From an uncultured Cytophagaceae bacterium (lineage in GTDB: Bacteria; Bacteroidota; Bacteroidia; Cytophagales; Spirosomataceae): 12,478 bases of DNA. The notes below the pieces were generated by a model. The model made no database searches. It was not told the origin of the DNA and was given only the letters and a program-made list of their open reading frames with translations. This document shows positions 5,840 through 12,478 of this stretch, one piece after another (position 1 is the first letter of the stretch; every line of letters starts with the position of its first letter). The translations under genes and the position numbers were made by a program. The DNA lies in assembly GCA_938008575.1 (NCBI GenBank), contig CALLKB010000068.1, forward strand, positions 1 through 12,478, read 5' to 3'.

Positions 5840-8362
5840 ATGTTCAAACGATGTGGCCGAGTTAGGCTTCTCTTTTTCTTTTTATTCATTGCTCAGGCGG
5901 CTTTTTCACAAGTGCTTATCAAAGGCCGCGTGACAGATGCTGCCAACGGTGATCCTATTCCCTTTGCTTCTGTAGGGGTTTTGGGATTGAATTATGGGGC
6001 CACGACGAATTTTCAAGGTGAATTTACTTTGCATGCGAAGTCCATCACTGATTCACTTTTTGCTTCCGTTGTTGGGTATAAAAAACGTCTTAAATGGGTT
6101 GATAAGAAATTAAAGACCATTGAAATCGATTTTCAGTTGGAATCCGCAACCAAGGAGATGGCTGAGGTGATTGTCTATTCAGGTGAAAACCCAGCTTTTA
6201 AGATCCTGCGCAATGTGTTGAAGAATCGGGAGAAGAACGATCGAAGCAAACTCGAATCTTACGAATACTCATCTTACTCGAAGATGGAACTGGATGTCGA
6301 TAATATCTCGGATAAATTTAAGGATCGCAAGATCATGAAGGACATTTCAGAGGCGGTTAAGAAATTTGAGAAGTTGGCCGGCGACGATGGGAAATTAGTC
6401 ATCCCAACTTACATCTCGGAATCTATCAGTAAGTTTTATTACCGCGAATCACCCCAACGGAAGCGCGAACACATTTTAAAGACCAATATCAAAGGGGTAG
6501 GGGTTAAAGATGGTAGTGTGATTTCGCAGTTGGTGGGGGGTAATTTAGTGGCGAATTACAATTTTTATCAATCCTATGTATCCTTCTTCGGTAAGGATTT
6601 TGCTAGTCCGATCGGGGATAATTGGAAGGGGAATTATAAATATTACTTGGGTGACACGGTGAACGTGGATGGTCATGTTTGTTATCAATTGGATTTTGAT
6701 CCTAAGAATCCAATGGACCTTGTTTTTACGGGCCAAATGTGGGTTGATACTACCTCATTTGCCTTGGTGCAAATTGAAGCAACTGTAGATAAAGCGGCCA
6801 ACCTGAATTTTATTGACAAGATTAAGATTTCGCAGGAATTGGAGCAAACGGAAACGGGTGCTTGGTTGCCTGCAAAGACACGTTTTTTGATTGATATAGA
6901 GGAGATTACCAAGAATTCAGCGGGGATGTTGCTGAAGATGTATATTTCAAATAAAGATTTTGTGGTGAACAAGCCACATCCACTTGCTTTCTATGACATG
7001 GCCTCTGAGGTGGCGGAAGACGCTAAAGAGCCTGACCCTAATTATTGGAAGTTTGCTCGGCATGAGCCATTGAGCAGGCAGGATTTGATTGCCTCGTCAT
7101 TGATTGATTCGGTAAAGAATTTGCCAGTTGTAAGAACCTATGTGGAGGTGGCCGAAATTGTCGTGAGTGGTTTCAAAAAATTCAATGACATAGAAGTTGG
7201 GCCCTACATTTCGAGTTTTGCAATCAACAAGATTGAGGGAGCACGTTTCCGTTTGGGTTTTCGAACGAATGCTAATTTCGACAAGAATTGGATCTTGCGC
7301 GGCAATGTTGGATTTGGTACGAAAGATTTAGTGCCTAAATATTCTGCTGAGATTGATTATTTATTTTCTAAGAAGAAATGGACAATGGCGGGTATCCGAC
7401 ATAGCTATGACATTGAGCGGGTAGGTTTGACACCCGAATTGATTGGGGATAATAAATTATTTTATGCTTTTACCCGTTGGGGAGCGTTTTCAGGCGCATT
7501 TTTCCGTAGGGAAAGTGAGGCTTTTTTTACCACCGAATTGATCAAAGGATTAAGCATTACAAGTTCGGTAAATACACGTTCCTTTGATCCTTTGTTCCGC
7601 TTTCAGTTCCGCTTGAAGCCTGAGATGGGAATAGCCTCTCCGGTTCAGGATTATTACCAGGAGTCGTCGGTAACACTAGAGGCTCGATTTGCGCGCAATG
7701 AAACGTATATCATGAATGGTAATGAGCGAATTACATTAGCAACCAAACGGATTCCGGTTATTACGTTTAAATACCAGCGTGGGATCAAAGGCTTTTTAGG
7801 AGGCGATTTTGATTATGAGCGATTTACCTTGAAAGCGTATCAAACATTCCGCTTGGGCCAATTGGGTCGTTCGGATTATACTTTGACTGCAGGTTATACG
7901 CCATCGAATTTACCAGCACCTTTGTTGTTTCCACATTTGGGAAATGAGACATTTTTCTTCGTGCGCAGTGCCTATTCCACGATGAATTATTTTGAATTTG
8001 TAAGTGATCAATATGCATCACTACAGTTTAATCATAATTTTGAAGGTTTATTGTTTAATCGAATTCCATTGATAAAGAAATTAAAATGGCGTTTCATTGC
8101 GAGTTCTAATGTCTTGATGGGAAGCCAGCGCAATTCGAATCGTGAGATAATGAAAGATGTAAACAATCCGCTGAAATCTAAATTTTTAGATCAATATGCA
8201 TTTGATTCCTTAGATCCCAACAAGCCTTTTGTTGAGGTAGGCTACGGCATTGATAATATTTTCAAACTGTTTCGAATTCAGGCATTTCATCGCTTGACTT
8301 ATTTGGATCATGGAAATCCCCAACGATTCCGCTTGATGGCATCCATCAACTTCTCTTTCTAA
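5840..8362 (+). CDS. DUF5686 outer-membrane protein with carboxypeptidase-regulatory-like domain
   Basis: An 840-residue protein with a signal peptide (MFKRCGRVRLLFFFLFIAQA, probable cleavage AFS|Q near residue 23). Residues 25-100 form a carboxypeptidase-D-regulatory-like beta sandwich (VLIKGRVTDAANGDPIPFAS, then GATTNFQGEFTL), the plug-like domain seen in many Bacteroidota outer-membrane proteins. From about residue 117 the sequence fits the DUF5686 family (NPAFKILRNVLKNREKND, then YEYSSYSKMEL). The C-terminal half is rich in alternating aromatic/polar strands and ends RLMASINFSF, with the terminal Phe expected of a BAM-inserted beta barrel. It lacks the TonB-box and plug pattern of a SusC transporter as far as I can see. 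The function of the family is not established; export or surface assembly would be a guess. It lies 52 bases after rdgB and is followed by a weak hairpin. Confidence 0.85.
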   Translation: MFKRCGRVRLLFFFLFIAQAAFSQVLIKGRVTDAANGDPIPFASVGVLGLNYGATTNFQGEFTLHAKSITDSLFASVVGYKKRLKWVDKKLKTIEIDFQLESATKEMAEVIVYSGENPAFKILRNVLKNREKNDRSKLESYEYSSYSKMELDVDNISDKFKDRKIMKDISEAVKKFEKLAGDDGKLVIPTYISESISKFYYRESPQRKREHILKTNIKGVGVKDGSVISQLVGGNLVANYNFYQSYVSFFGKDFASPIGDNWKGNYKYYLGDTVNVDGHVCYQLDFDPKNPMDLVFTGQMWVDTTSFALVQIEATVDKAANLNFIDKIKISQELEQTETGAWLPAKTRFLIDIEEITKNSAGMLLKMYISNKDFVVNKPHPLAFYDMASEVAEDAKEPDPNYWKFARHEPLSRQDLIASSLIDSVKNLPVVRTYVEVAEIVVSGFKKFNDIEVGPYISSFAINKIEGARFRLGFRTNANFDKNWILRGNVGFGTKDLVPKYSAEIDYLFSKKKWTMAGIRHSYDIERVGLTPELIGDNKLFYAFTRWGAFSGAFFRRESEAFFTTELIKGLSITSSVNTRSFDPLFRFQFRLKPEMGIASPVQDYYQESSVTLEARFARNETYIMNGNERITLATKRIPVITFKYQRGIKGFLGGDFDYERFTLKAYQTFRLGQLGRSDYTLTAGYTPSNLPAPLLFPHLGNETFFFVRSAYSTMNYFEFVSDQYASLQFNHNFEGLLFNRIPLIKKLKWRFIASSNVLMGSQRNSNREIMKDVNNPLKSKFLDQYAFDSLDPNKPFVEVGYGIDNIFKLFRIQAFHRLTYLDHGNPQRFRLMASINFSF

Positions 8363-8404
8363 TCTATGTTTTTGGTATATTATTAAGACGAAAATTTAAA
8401 CATT

Positions 8405-8433
8405 TCAAGAACTTTTTTAATCTTCTTGATTTT
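8405..8433 (+). terminator. Weak terminator-like hairpin after the DUF5686 gene
   Basis: TCAAGAA (8405-8411) pairs with TTCTTGA (8423-8429) around an 11-base loop and is followed by TTTT after one shared T. The stem is short and AT-rich, so termination would be weak at best. Its right arm contains the TTG used as the -33 element of the plsY promoter. Confidence 0.35.
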
Positions 8434-8456
8434 AGGTGGGAACGGGCCTATATTTG
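8426..8456 (+). promoter_or_regulatory. Promoter for plsY (Bacteroidota type)
   Basis: TTG (8426-8428), a 20-base spacer and TATATTTG (8449-8456) match the Bacteroidota -33/-7 consensus well. Transcription would start near 8462, about 28 bases before the plsY ATG. The rest of the 127-base gap holds only the hairpin above and A/T-rich DNA. Confidence 0.65.
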
Positions 8457-8489
8457 AAAACTGGCAACAAAAATGCCTTATAACGAATT

Positions 8490-9128
8490 ATGATTTTTAT
8501 TATTGCAGGCCTTTCTATTTTAAGTTATTTACTGGGTTCAATCCCAACTGCACTTTGGTATGGTACACATTATCATGGGATTGATATTCGTACGATGGGC
8601 AGTGGTAATGCGGGGGCAACGAATACGTTTCGCGTGTTGGGGAAAAAGGCAGGCAGTATCGTATTATTTGTGGATGCCTTGAAAGGATTTTTGGCAACGG
8701 GTTTGGCTGCAGTCCTGTTTTACTTACATTTGATTGATTGGCAAACATGTGTTACGCTTAAGATTTTCTTTGGTTTTTTAGCGATTATTGGTCATTTGCT
8801 TCCTGTGTTTTGTGATTTTAAAGGAGGGAAAGGCGTTGCTACAACTTTGGGCATGGTATTAGCTTTGCATCCCATGGCAGCACTTGTGAGTATTGTTGTT
8901 TTCTTAATTGTATTTGGCATATCGCATTATGTTTCCTTGGGTTCTATGGTTGCATCGATTGTGTTTCCGTTATTATTGACTTTTGGCGTTTTTGGGGAGG
9001 AAATTCCTACGCTGATTTATTTCGGTTATTTCATTGCCTTTCTAGTTGTATTTACGCATCGCATGAATATTGTTCGGATCTTTAAAGGAACTGAAAATCG
9101 CATGTATCTCATTCCTTCAAAGAAGTAA
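8490..9128 (+). CDS. plsY: Acyl-phosphate:glycerol-3-phosphate acyltransferase PlsY
   Basis: A 212-residue integral membrane enzyme that moves the acyl group from acyl-phosphate to glycerol-3-phosphate, making lysophosphatidic acid, the first committed step of phospholipid synthesis. The three PlsY motifs are visible: GSGNAGATNTFRVLG (about 37-51), FKGGKGVATTLG (about 110-121) and THRMNIVRIFKGTENR near the C-terminus (about 189-204). Hydrophobic segments between them fit the usual multi-pass topology. Length and start (MIFIIAGLSILSYLLGSIP) are normal. It has its own promoter and is 60 bases from the M20 peptidase gene, which also has a promoter-like element, so it may be transcribed alone or with its downstream neighbours. 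Confidence 0.96.
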   Translation: MIFIIAGLSILSYLLGSIPTALWYGTHYHGIDIRTMGSGNAGATNTFRVLGKKAGSIVLFVDALKGFLATGLAAVLFYLHLIDWQTCVTLKIFFGFLAIIGHLLPVFCDFKGGKGVATTLGMVLALHPMAALVSIVVFLIVFGISHYVSLGSMVASIVFPLLLTFGVFGEEIPTLIYFGYFIAFLVVFTHRMNIVRIFKGTENRMYLIPSKK

Positions 9129-9146
9129 AGCCTCGGTTTATTTTTT

Positions 9147-9154
9147 TATATTTG
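9147..9154 (+). promoter_or_regulatory. -7 element before the M20 dipeptidase gene
   Basis: TATATTTG fits TAnnTTTG and is identical to the plsY -7 element. It ends 34 bases before the ATG at 9189. No TTG lies at the expected -33 distance (the DNA there is the end of plsY), so the promoter may be weaker than that of plsY. Confidence 0.42.
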
Positions 9155-9188
9155 TTCGTGGAATTTTAATCCATTCCGCCTACATGAT

Positions 9189-10559
9189 ATGACACAGACG
9201 CAACAATATATCGACGCAAATCGCGATCGTTTTTTAGCTGAACTACTTGATTTTTTACGTATCCCATCTATTTCTGCGGATCCTGCCTATGCCGGTTCTG
9301 TTCGCCAAACGGCGGAGTGGGTGGCTGATAATCTCCGCAAAGCAGGTGCTGACCATGTGTGCCTAGAAGAAACAGCCGGTTTCCCGATTGTTTATGGGGA
9401 AAAAATGGTGGACCCTTCTGCGCCGACGGTTTTAGTCTACGGGCATTATGATGTGCAGCCAGCTGATCCCTTAGAATTATGGGATAATCCGCCGTTTGAA
9501 CCTGTAATTAAAGATGGCTTGATTTTTGCCCGTGGCGCTTGCGATGATAAGGGACAGGTTTTTATGCATGTTAAAGCCTTTGAGGCGATGTTGGCCTCTG
9601 GCGAATTGGCCTGCAATGTGAAGTTTATGATCGAGGGGGAAGAAGAAGTAGGTTCTGATAATTTGGGTCTATTCGTCGCTTCTAACAAGGACTTGTTGAA
9701 GGCAGATGTTATTTTGATTTCTGATACGGCGATTATTGCGAATGATATTCCATCGATTGATGTGGGATTACGCGGCTTAAGTTACTTGGAAGTGGCTGTT
9801 CAAGGCCCTAATCGGGATTTGCATTCAGGTGTTTATGGAGGAGCAGTAGCAAATCCGATCAATATTTTATGCCAAATGATAGCTTCCATGCATGATGAAT
9901 ATAATCACATTACGATACCCGGATTTTATGATGGCGTGTTAGAGTTAAGTGCGTCAGATCGTGCTGCGATGGCTCAAACGCCCTTTGATTTAGATGCATA
10001 CCAAAAGGATTTAGGGATCCAGTCGGTGCATGGTGAAAAAGGTTATTCGACAATTGAGCGGGCATCTATTCGCCCAACCTTGGATGTGAATGGTATTTGG
10101 GGTGGCTATACTGGGGAAGGTGCGAAAACCGTTTTACCATCGATGGCTTATGCGAAAATATCGATGCGTTTGGTTCCTAACCAACGCTCTGAAGAAATCA
10201 CGCGATTATTTACGGAACACTTTTTATCCATTGCGCCCAAAGGCGTGAAGGTGACGGTTAAGGCACATCATGGTGGAGAAGCATATTTAATGCCAACGGA
10301 TAGTATTGCTTATCAGGCGGCTTCGGATGCTTTGGCAAAAACGTTTGGAAAAGAACCCGTTCCTACACGTGGTGGTGGTAGTATTCCCATTGTCGCTTTG
10401 TTTGAAAAAGAATTAGGTGTGAAGTCTATTTTGATGGGCTTTGGTTTAGATTCGGATGCGATTCACTCACCTAACGAGCATTATGGCTTGTTTAACTTTT
10501 ATAAGGGGATAGAGACGATCCCACATTTTTTCGCGAATTACAAGAAATTATCCCAATAA
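9189..10559 (+). CDS. M20-family metallo-dipeptidase
   Basis: A 456-residue cytoplasmic metallopeptidase of the carnosinase/PepV-like M20 group; no signal peptide is seen. The di-zinc site is intact by motif: H86 in YGHYDVQP, bridging D119 in ARGACDDKG, catalytic E152 and ligand E153 in EGEEEVGS, D179 in LISDTA and H426 in DAIHSPNEH. H212 in DLHSGVYGG corresponds to the lid/dimer-domain His that contacts substrate in this group, and GGGSIPIV (396-403) to the carboxylate-binding loop. It probably cleaves dipeptides, but the specificity cannot be read. The murQ gene starts one base after its stop codon, which suggests shared expression and perhaps a role in breaking down muropeptide-derived dipeptides; that link is inference. 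The ATG at 9189 is preferred; an out-of-frame ATG lies five bases upstream. Confidence 0.92.
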   Translation: MTQTQQYIDANRDRFLAELLDFLRIPSISADPAYAGSVRQTAEWVADNLRKAGADHVCLEETAGFPIVYGEKMVDPSAPTVLVYGHYDVQPADPLELWDNPPFEPVIKDGLIFARGACDDKGQVFMHVKAFEAMLASGELACNVKFMIEGEEEVGSDNLGLFVASNKDLLKADVILISDTAIIANDIPSIDVGLRGLSYLEVAVQGPNRDLHSGVYGGAVANPINILCQMIASMHDEYNHITIPGFYDGVLELSASDRAAMAQTPFDLDAYQKDLGIQSVHGEKGYSTIERASIRPTLDVNGIWGGYTGEGAKTVLPSMAYAKISMRLVPNQRSEEITRLFTEHFLSIAPKGVKVTVKAHHGGEAYLMPTDSIAYQAASDALAKTFGKEPVPTRGGGSIPIVALFEKELGVKSILMGFGLDSDAIHSPNEHYGLFNFYKGIETIPHFFANYKKLSQ

Positions 10560-10560
10560 G

Positions 10561-11385
10561 ATGGCAGAGAATTTAACTTTATTGGCTACAGAATCCGCGT
10601 CTCGTTATGAGGATTTAGACAAGCAATCGGTTGATACCTTATTGCGTCAAATCAATGCCGAAGATAAAACGGTTCCCTTGGCTGTGGAGCAAGTTATCCC
10701 AAATATTGAGGCCTTGGTGAATCAAATTGTTCCACGTATGGAGCAAGGAGGTCGATTGTTTTATATTGGAGCAGGAACATCGGGTCGTTTGGGTGTAGTT
10801 GATGCTTCGGAATGTCCACCAACTTACGGCGTACCTTTTGATATGGTGATCGGTATTATTGCGGGAGGAGATGGTGCGATTCGCAAGGCAGTTGAGAATG
10901 CGGAAGACGATCCTGTTCAGGCATGGAAAGATATGGAGCGTTATGATATTGGTCCTTTGGATACGGTGATTGGTATTGCAGCATCAGGTCGGACACCCTA
11001 CGTAATAGGAGGTTTGAAGGAAGCGAATGCACGCGGAATTCTAACGGGCTGTATCGTTTGCAATGGAGGAAGTCCGATTGCGGCGGAAGCTCAATATCCT
11101 GTCGAAGTGCTTGTAGGGCCAGAATATGTCACTGGAAGTACGCGCATGAAGTCGGGGACTGCGCAAAAATTAGTCTTGAATATGATCTCAACGGCCGTAA
11201 TGATTCGATTGGGTCGTGTACGCGGGAACAAGATGGTAGATATGCAATTGAGCAATCATAAGTTGGTCTTACGCGCAATACGCATGGTTTGTGAGGCTAC
11301 AGGTGTTAGCGAAGAAGTAGCTGCCGATTTGTTGGAAAAACACGGAAGTGTTAGAAATGCGGTAGATTCTGTAATGAAGGGATAG
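10561..11385 (+). CDS. murQ: N-acetylmuramic acid 6-phosphate etherase
   Basis: A 274-residue cytoplasmic enzyme with a SIS sugar-isomerase fold that cleaves the D-lactyl ether of MurNAc-6-phosphate, giving GlcNAc-6-phosphate and D-lactate in peptidoglycan recycling. Signature sequences are all present: YIGAGTSGRLGVVDASECPPT (about 68-88), IIAGGDGAIRKAVENAEDD (99-117), GIAASGRTPYV (138-148) and TGSTRMKSGTAQKLVLNMIS (191-210). E84 and E115 match the two catalytic glutamates known in E. coli MurQ. It is slightly shorter than the usual 295-300 residues, mainly at the C-terminus, but all core motifs are kept. It follows the M20 dipeptidase gene with one base between. No MurNAc kinase or MurNAc transporter is visible here. 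Confidence 0.96.
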   Translation: MAENLTLLATESASRYEDLDKQSVDTLLRQINAEDKTVPLAVEQVIPNIEALVNQIVPRMEQGGRLFYIGAGTSGRLGVVDASECPPTYGVPFDMVIGIIAGGDGAIRKAVENAEDDPVQAWKDMERYDIGPLDTVIGIAASGRTPYVIGGLKEANARGILTGCIVCNGGSPIAAEAQYPVEVLVGPEYVTGSTRMKSGTAQKLVLNMISTAVMIRLGRVRGNKMVDMQLSNHKLVLRAIRMVCEATGVSEEVAADLLEKHGSVRNAVDSVMKG

Positions 11386-11456
11386 AATTTTCCCGAAAAA
11401 GCATTAATTTGCTCTCAAATAGGGCTTATCCTCAAAAGTATATACGTAAATAACAT

Positions 11457-11783
11457 ATGAAAACTATCTCTAAATTTATTATGACCGTGGCACTAGGTGT
11501 GGCTGCGTTTGGATTCGAGGCGAAAGCTGAAGATTTTCCGGCTGATATCAAGCCTTTGATGCAAAAGTATACATGCTTTGCATGCCATAAAGTGGATGCA
11601 CGTTTAGTAGGCCCTGCTTACAAAGATGTAGCGAAGAAGAAATATTCGGTTGATAAGATCGTTGCTTTAATTGCGAAGCCACAGCCATCAAACTGGCCTG
11701 GTTATCCTCCAATGGCTCCTATGACAAATGTACCAAAGGAAGATGCGGTTAAATTAGCGAAGTATATTATCTCGTTGAAATAA
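11457..11783 (+). CDS. Small secreted class I cytochrome c
   Basis: A 108-residue protein with a Sec signal peptide (cleavage probably after AKA at residue 24), leaving a mature monohaem cytochrome of about 84 residues, the size of cytochrome c-551/c-552. The haem-binding site is CFACH (C40, C43, H44), followed by the VGPAYKDVA helix usual in this family. The sixth ligand is a methionine in PPMAPMTN, either M86 or M89; spacing to the C-terminal LAKYIISL helix slightly favours M86. It should carry electrons in the periplasm. It stands apart from murQ (71-base gap) and ends 20 bases before a strong terminator, so it is probably its own transcription unit. No cytochrome c maturation or oxidase genes are nearby. 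Confidence 0.92.
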   Translation: MKTISKFIMTVALGVAAFGFEAKAEDFPADIKPLMQKYTCFACHKVDARLVGPAYKDVAKKKYSVDKIVALIAKPQPSNWPGYPPMAPMTNVPKEDAVKLAKYIISLK

Positions 11784-11802
11784 TCAAAACTGAACTAAAA
11801 TG

Positions 11803-11836
11803 AAAAAGACCTCGATTTGCATCGAGGTCTTTTTTT
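11803..11836. terminator. Bidirectional Rho-independent terminator
   Basis: AAAAAGACCTCGAT (11803-11816) and ATCGAGGTCTTTTT (11821-11834) form a perfect 14-bp stem with the 4-base loop TTGC. A T-run (11830-11836) follows on the plus strand and a run of five T on the minus strand. It ends both the cytochrome c gene and the convergent GNAT gene. The minus-strand stem begins directly after the GNAT stop codon, which lies partly in the T-run. Confidence 0.9.
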
Positions 11837-12323
11837 ATAGTGCTTTGGTCATCCAAATGTCACATCCATCGTGACCGCTATTTCCTAAAGGGCTACAAAG
11901 CTTGGTGAAACCTTGCTTTTCATAGATGGAAACGGCTTTGGACAGTTCAGGCATGGATTCCAAGTAGACTTGGGTGTAGCCGTTTTCTTTAGCCCATTCC
12001 ATGGATTTTTCCATGAGTTTTTTCCCTGTTCCTGTTCCTCGGGCATCTTTATTGACATAAAGTTTGACAAGTTCGCAGGTGCCTTCTGGGAGGTTAGCGG
12101 TTGGAAAAATTCCACAGCCTCCGAGAACTTTATTCTGAGAGGTTGCTACAAAATAATATGAGCCCTTCGTCCTGAATAGTTCAAATAGCGCATCTGTTGT
12201 GGGGTCGAAGTATACCGTACCCGGCTTATTTGCTCCAAATTCAGTCAACGCAGCTCTGATAATTTCAGCTAGCGCAGCATTGTCTTGGGGCTCAATTGGC
12301 CGAATCGTGATGACCTCCTCCAT
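11835..12323 (-). CDS. GNAT-family N-acetyltransferase
   Basis: A 162-residue cytoplasmic acetyl-CoA-dependent acetyltransferase. The GNAT core is clear: beta-strand motif CELVKLYVNKDARGTGTGKKLM with the pyrophosphate-binding R95-G-T-G-T-G100 loop, the helix to 113, then YLESMPELSKAVSIYEKQGF (120-139), a typical motif B. The C-terminal GNSGHDGCDIWMTKAL resembles a subgroup of small-molecule or peptide acetyltransferases, but the acceptor is unknown. The ATG at 12323 is 8 bases after the stop of the upstream partial gene on the same strand, so the two are likely co-transcribed. Transcription ends at the shared terminator immediately after its stop codon. Confidence 0.9.
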   Translation of the reverse strand: MEEVITIRPIEPQDNAALAEIIRAALTEFGANKPGTVYFDPTTDALFELFRTKGSYYFVATSQNKVLGGCGIFPTANLPEGTCELVKLYVNKDARGTGTGKKLMEKSMEWAKENGYTQVYLESMPELSKAVSIYEKQGFTKLCSPLGNSGHDGCDIWMTKAL

Positions 12324-12331
12324 GCGGATGA

Positions 12332-12478
12332 TTATTTGGCTGCTTTTTTTGCTGCTGGTTTTTTCGCTGCTTTGGGCTCTTTCTCATCCTTTTCTACTTT
12401 CTCTGCTTTCGGTGCTTTCGCCGCTTTTGCTGGGAAAAGTTCAGGAACGTATGTGAAAAGAATCAGGTACCAACTTAA
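12332..12478 (-). CDS. C-terminal end of a membrane protein with a Lys/Ala-rich tail (partial)
   Basis: An open minus-strand frame enters from the right edge and runs 48 codons to a TAA at 12332-12334. The first visible residues, LSWYLILFTYVPELFP, look like a last transmembrane segment and exit loop. They recall the C-terminal end of TRAP transporter large permease (DctM) proteins, where a helix is followed by a V/I-P-x-L/I-x-x-x-P-like motif, but 16 residues are too few to decide. The remaining 32 residues are a low-complexity Lys/Ala/Pro/Glu tail (AKAAKAPKAEKVEKDEKEPK, then AAKKPAAKKAAK), strongly basic and likely cytoplasmic and disordered. The even codon periodicity of AAA/GCA/GCG supports a real coding tail. 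It is followed 8 bases later by the GNAT gene. Confidence 0.6.
   Translation of the reverse strand, partial: LSWYLILFTYVPELFPAKAAKAPKAEKVEKDEKEPKAAKKPAAKKAAK

Noticed and set aside
11379..11395. Inverted GGGA/TCCC around the murQ stop codon as a terminator
   Set aside because: The stem is only 4 bp with a mismatch beyond it and no T-run follows.
11404..11411. TTAATTTG as a -7 element for the cytochrome c gene
   Set aside because: It misses the second consensus base, has no TTG at the right distance upstream, and would leave a rather long leader; the true promoter was not identified.
12199..12456. Plus-strand open frame with a Leu/Ser-rich hydrophobic end
   Set aside because: The hydrophobic Leu-rich part is the antisense reading of the Lys/Ala tail codons of the minus-strand gene; the rest is antisense to the GNAT gene.

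Overview
The window looks like ordinary chromosomal DNA from a member of the Bacteroidota, probably the order Cytophagales; the phylum is well supported and the order is a guess. The reasons are: several gene starts preceded by the phylum's -7 promoter consensus TAnnTTTG, A-rich leaders without clear Shine-Dalgarno sequences, three FKBP-type isomerase lipoproteins, a DUF5686 outer-membrane barrel with a carboxypeptidase-regulatory-like domain, an ArnT/GT39-type membrane glycosyltransferase, and low-to-moderate G+C. I saw no tRNA, rRNA, CRISPR array, insertion sequence or phage gene.

Layout. (1) 1-1377: the 3' part of a membrane glycosyltransferase gene (+) meets ndk (-) tail to tail, with the two stop codons overlapping. 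(2) 1378-1445: a compact divergent promoter region between ndk and a DHH-family phosphoesterase gene (nrnA-like). (3) 1446-5787: a + strand run of nrnA-like, three FKBP lipoprotein genes and rdgB. Spacing is tight, with one intercistronic break: a perfect 13-bp hairpin between the first and second FKBP genes. rdgB overlaps the last FKBP gene by one base. (4) 5840-8362: a large outer-membrane DUF5686 protein. (5) 8490-11385: plsY under a good promoter, then a second promoter-like element, an M20 dipeptidase and murQ one base downstream. (6) 11457-11783: a small secreted cytochrome c. (7) 11803-11836: a strong bidirectional terminator. (8) 11835-12478: on the minus strand, a GNAT acetyltransferase preceded by the C-terminal end of an unidentified membrane protein with a Lys/Ala-rich tail.

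Function. Most genes are housekeeping: nucleotide handling (ndk, rdgB, nrnA-like), phospholipid synthesis (plsY), envelope folding and assembly (FKBP lipoproteins, DUF5686 barrel), cell-wall sugar recycling (murQ, perhaps with the M20 dipeptidase) and electron transfer (cytochrome c). The least ordinary block is the tandem trio of double-domain FKBP lipoproteins, which seem to have diverged after duplication; the third has lost canonical active-site residues. I found no convincing sign of a wholly new system. The points worth following are the FKBP trio, the hairpin inside it, the overlapping ndk/nrnA promoters, the M20-murQ pairing and the Lys/Ala tail at the right edge.
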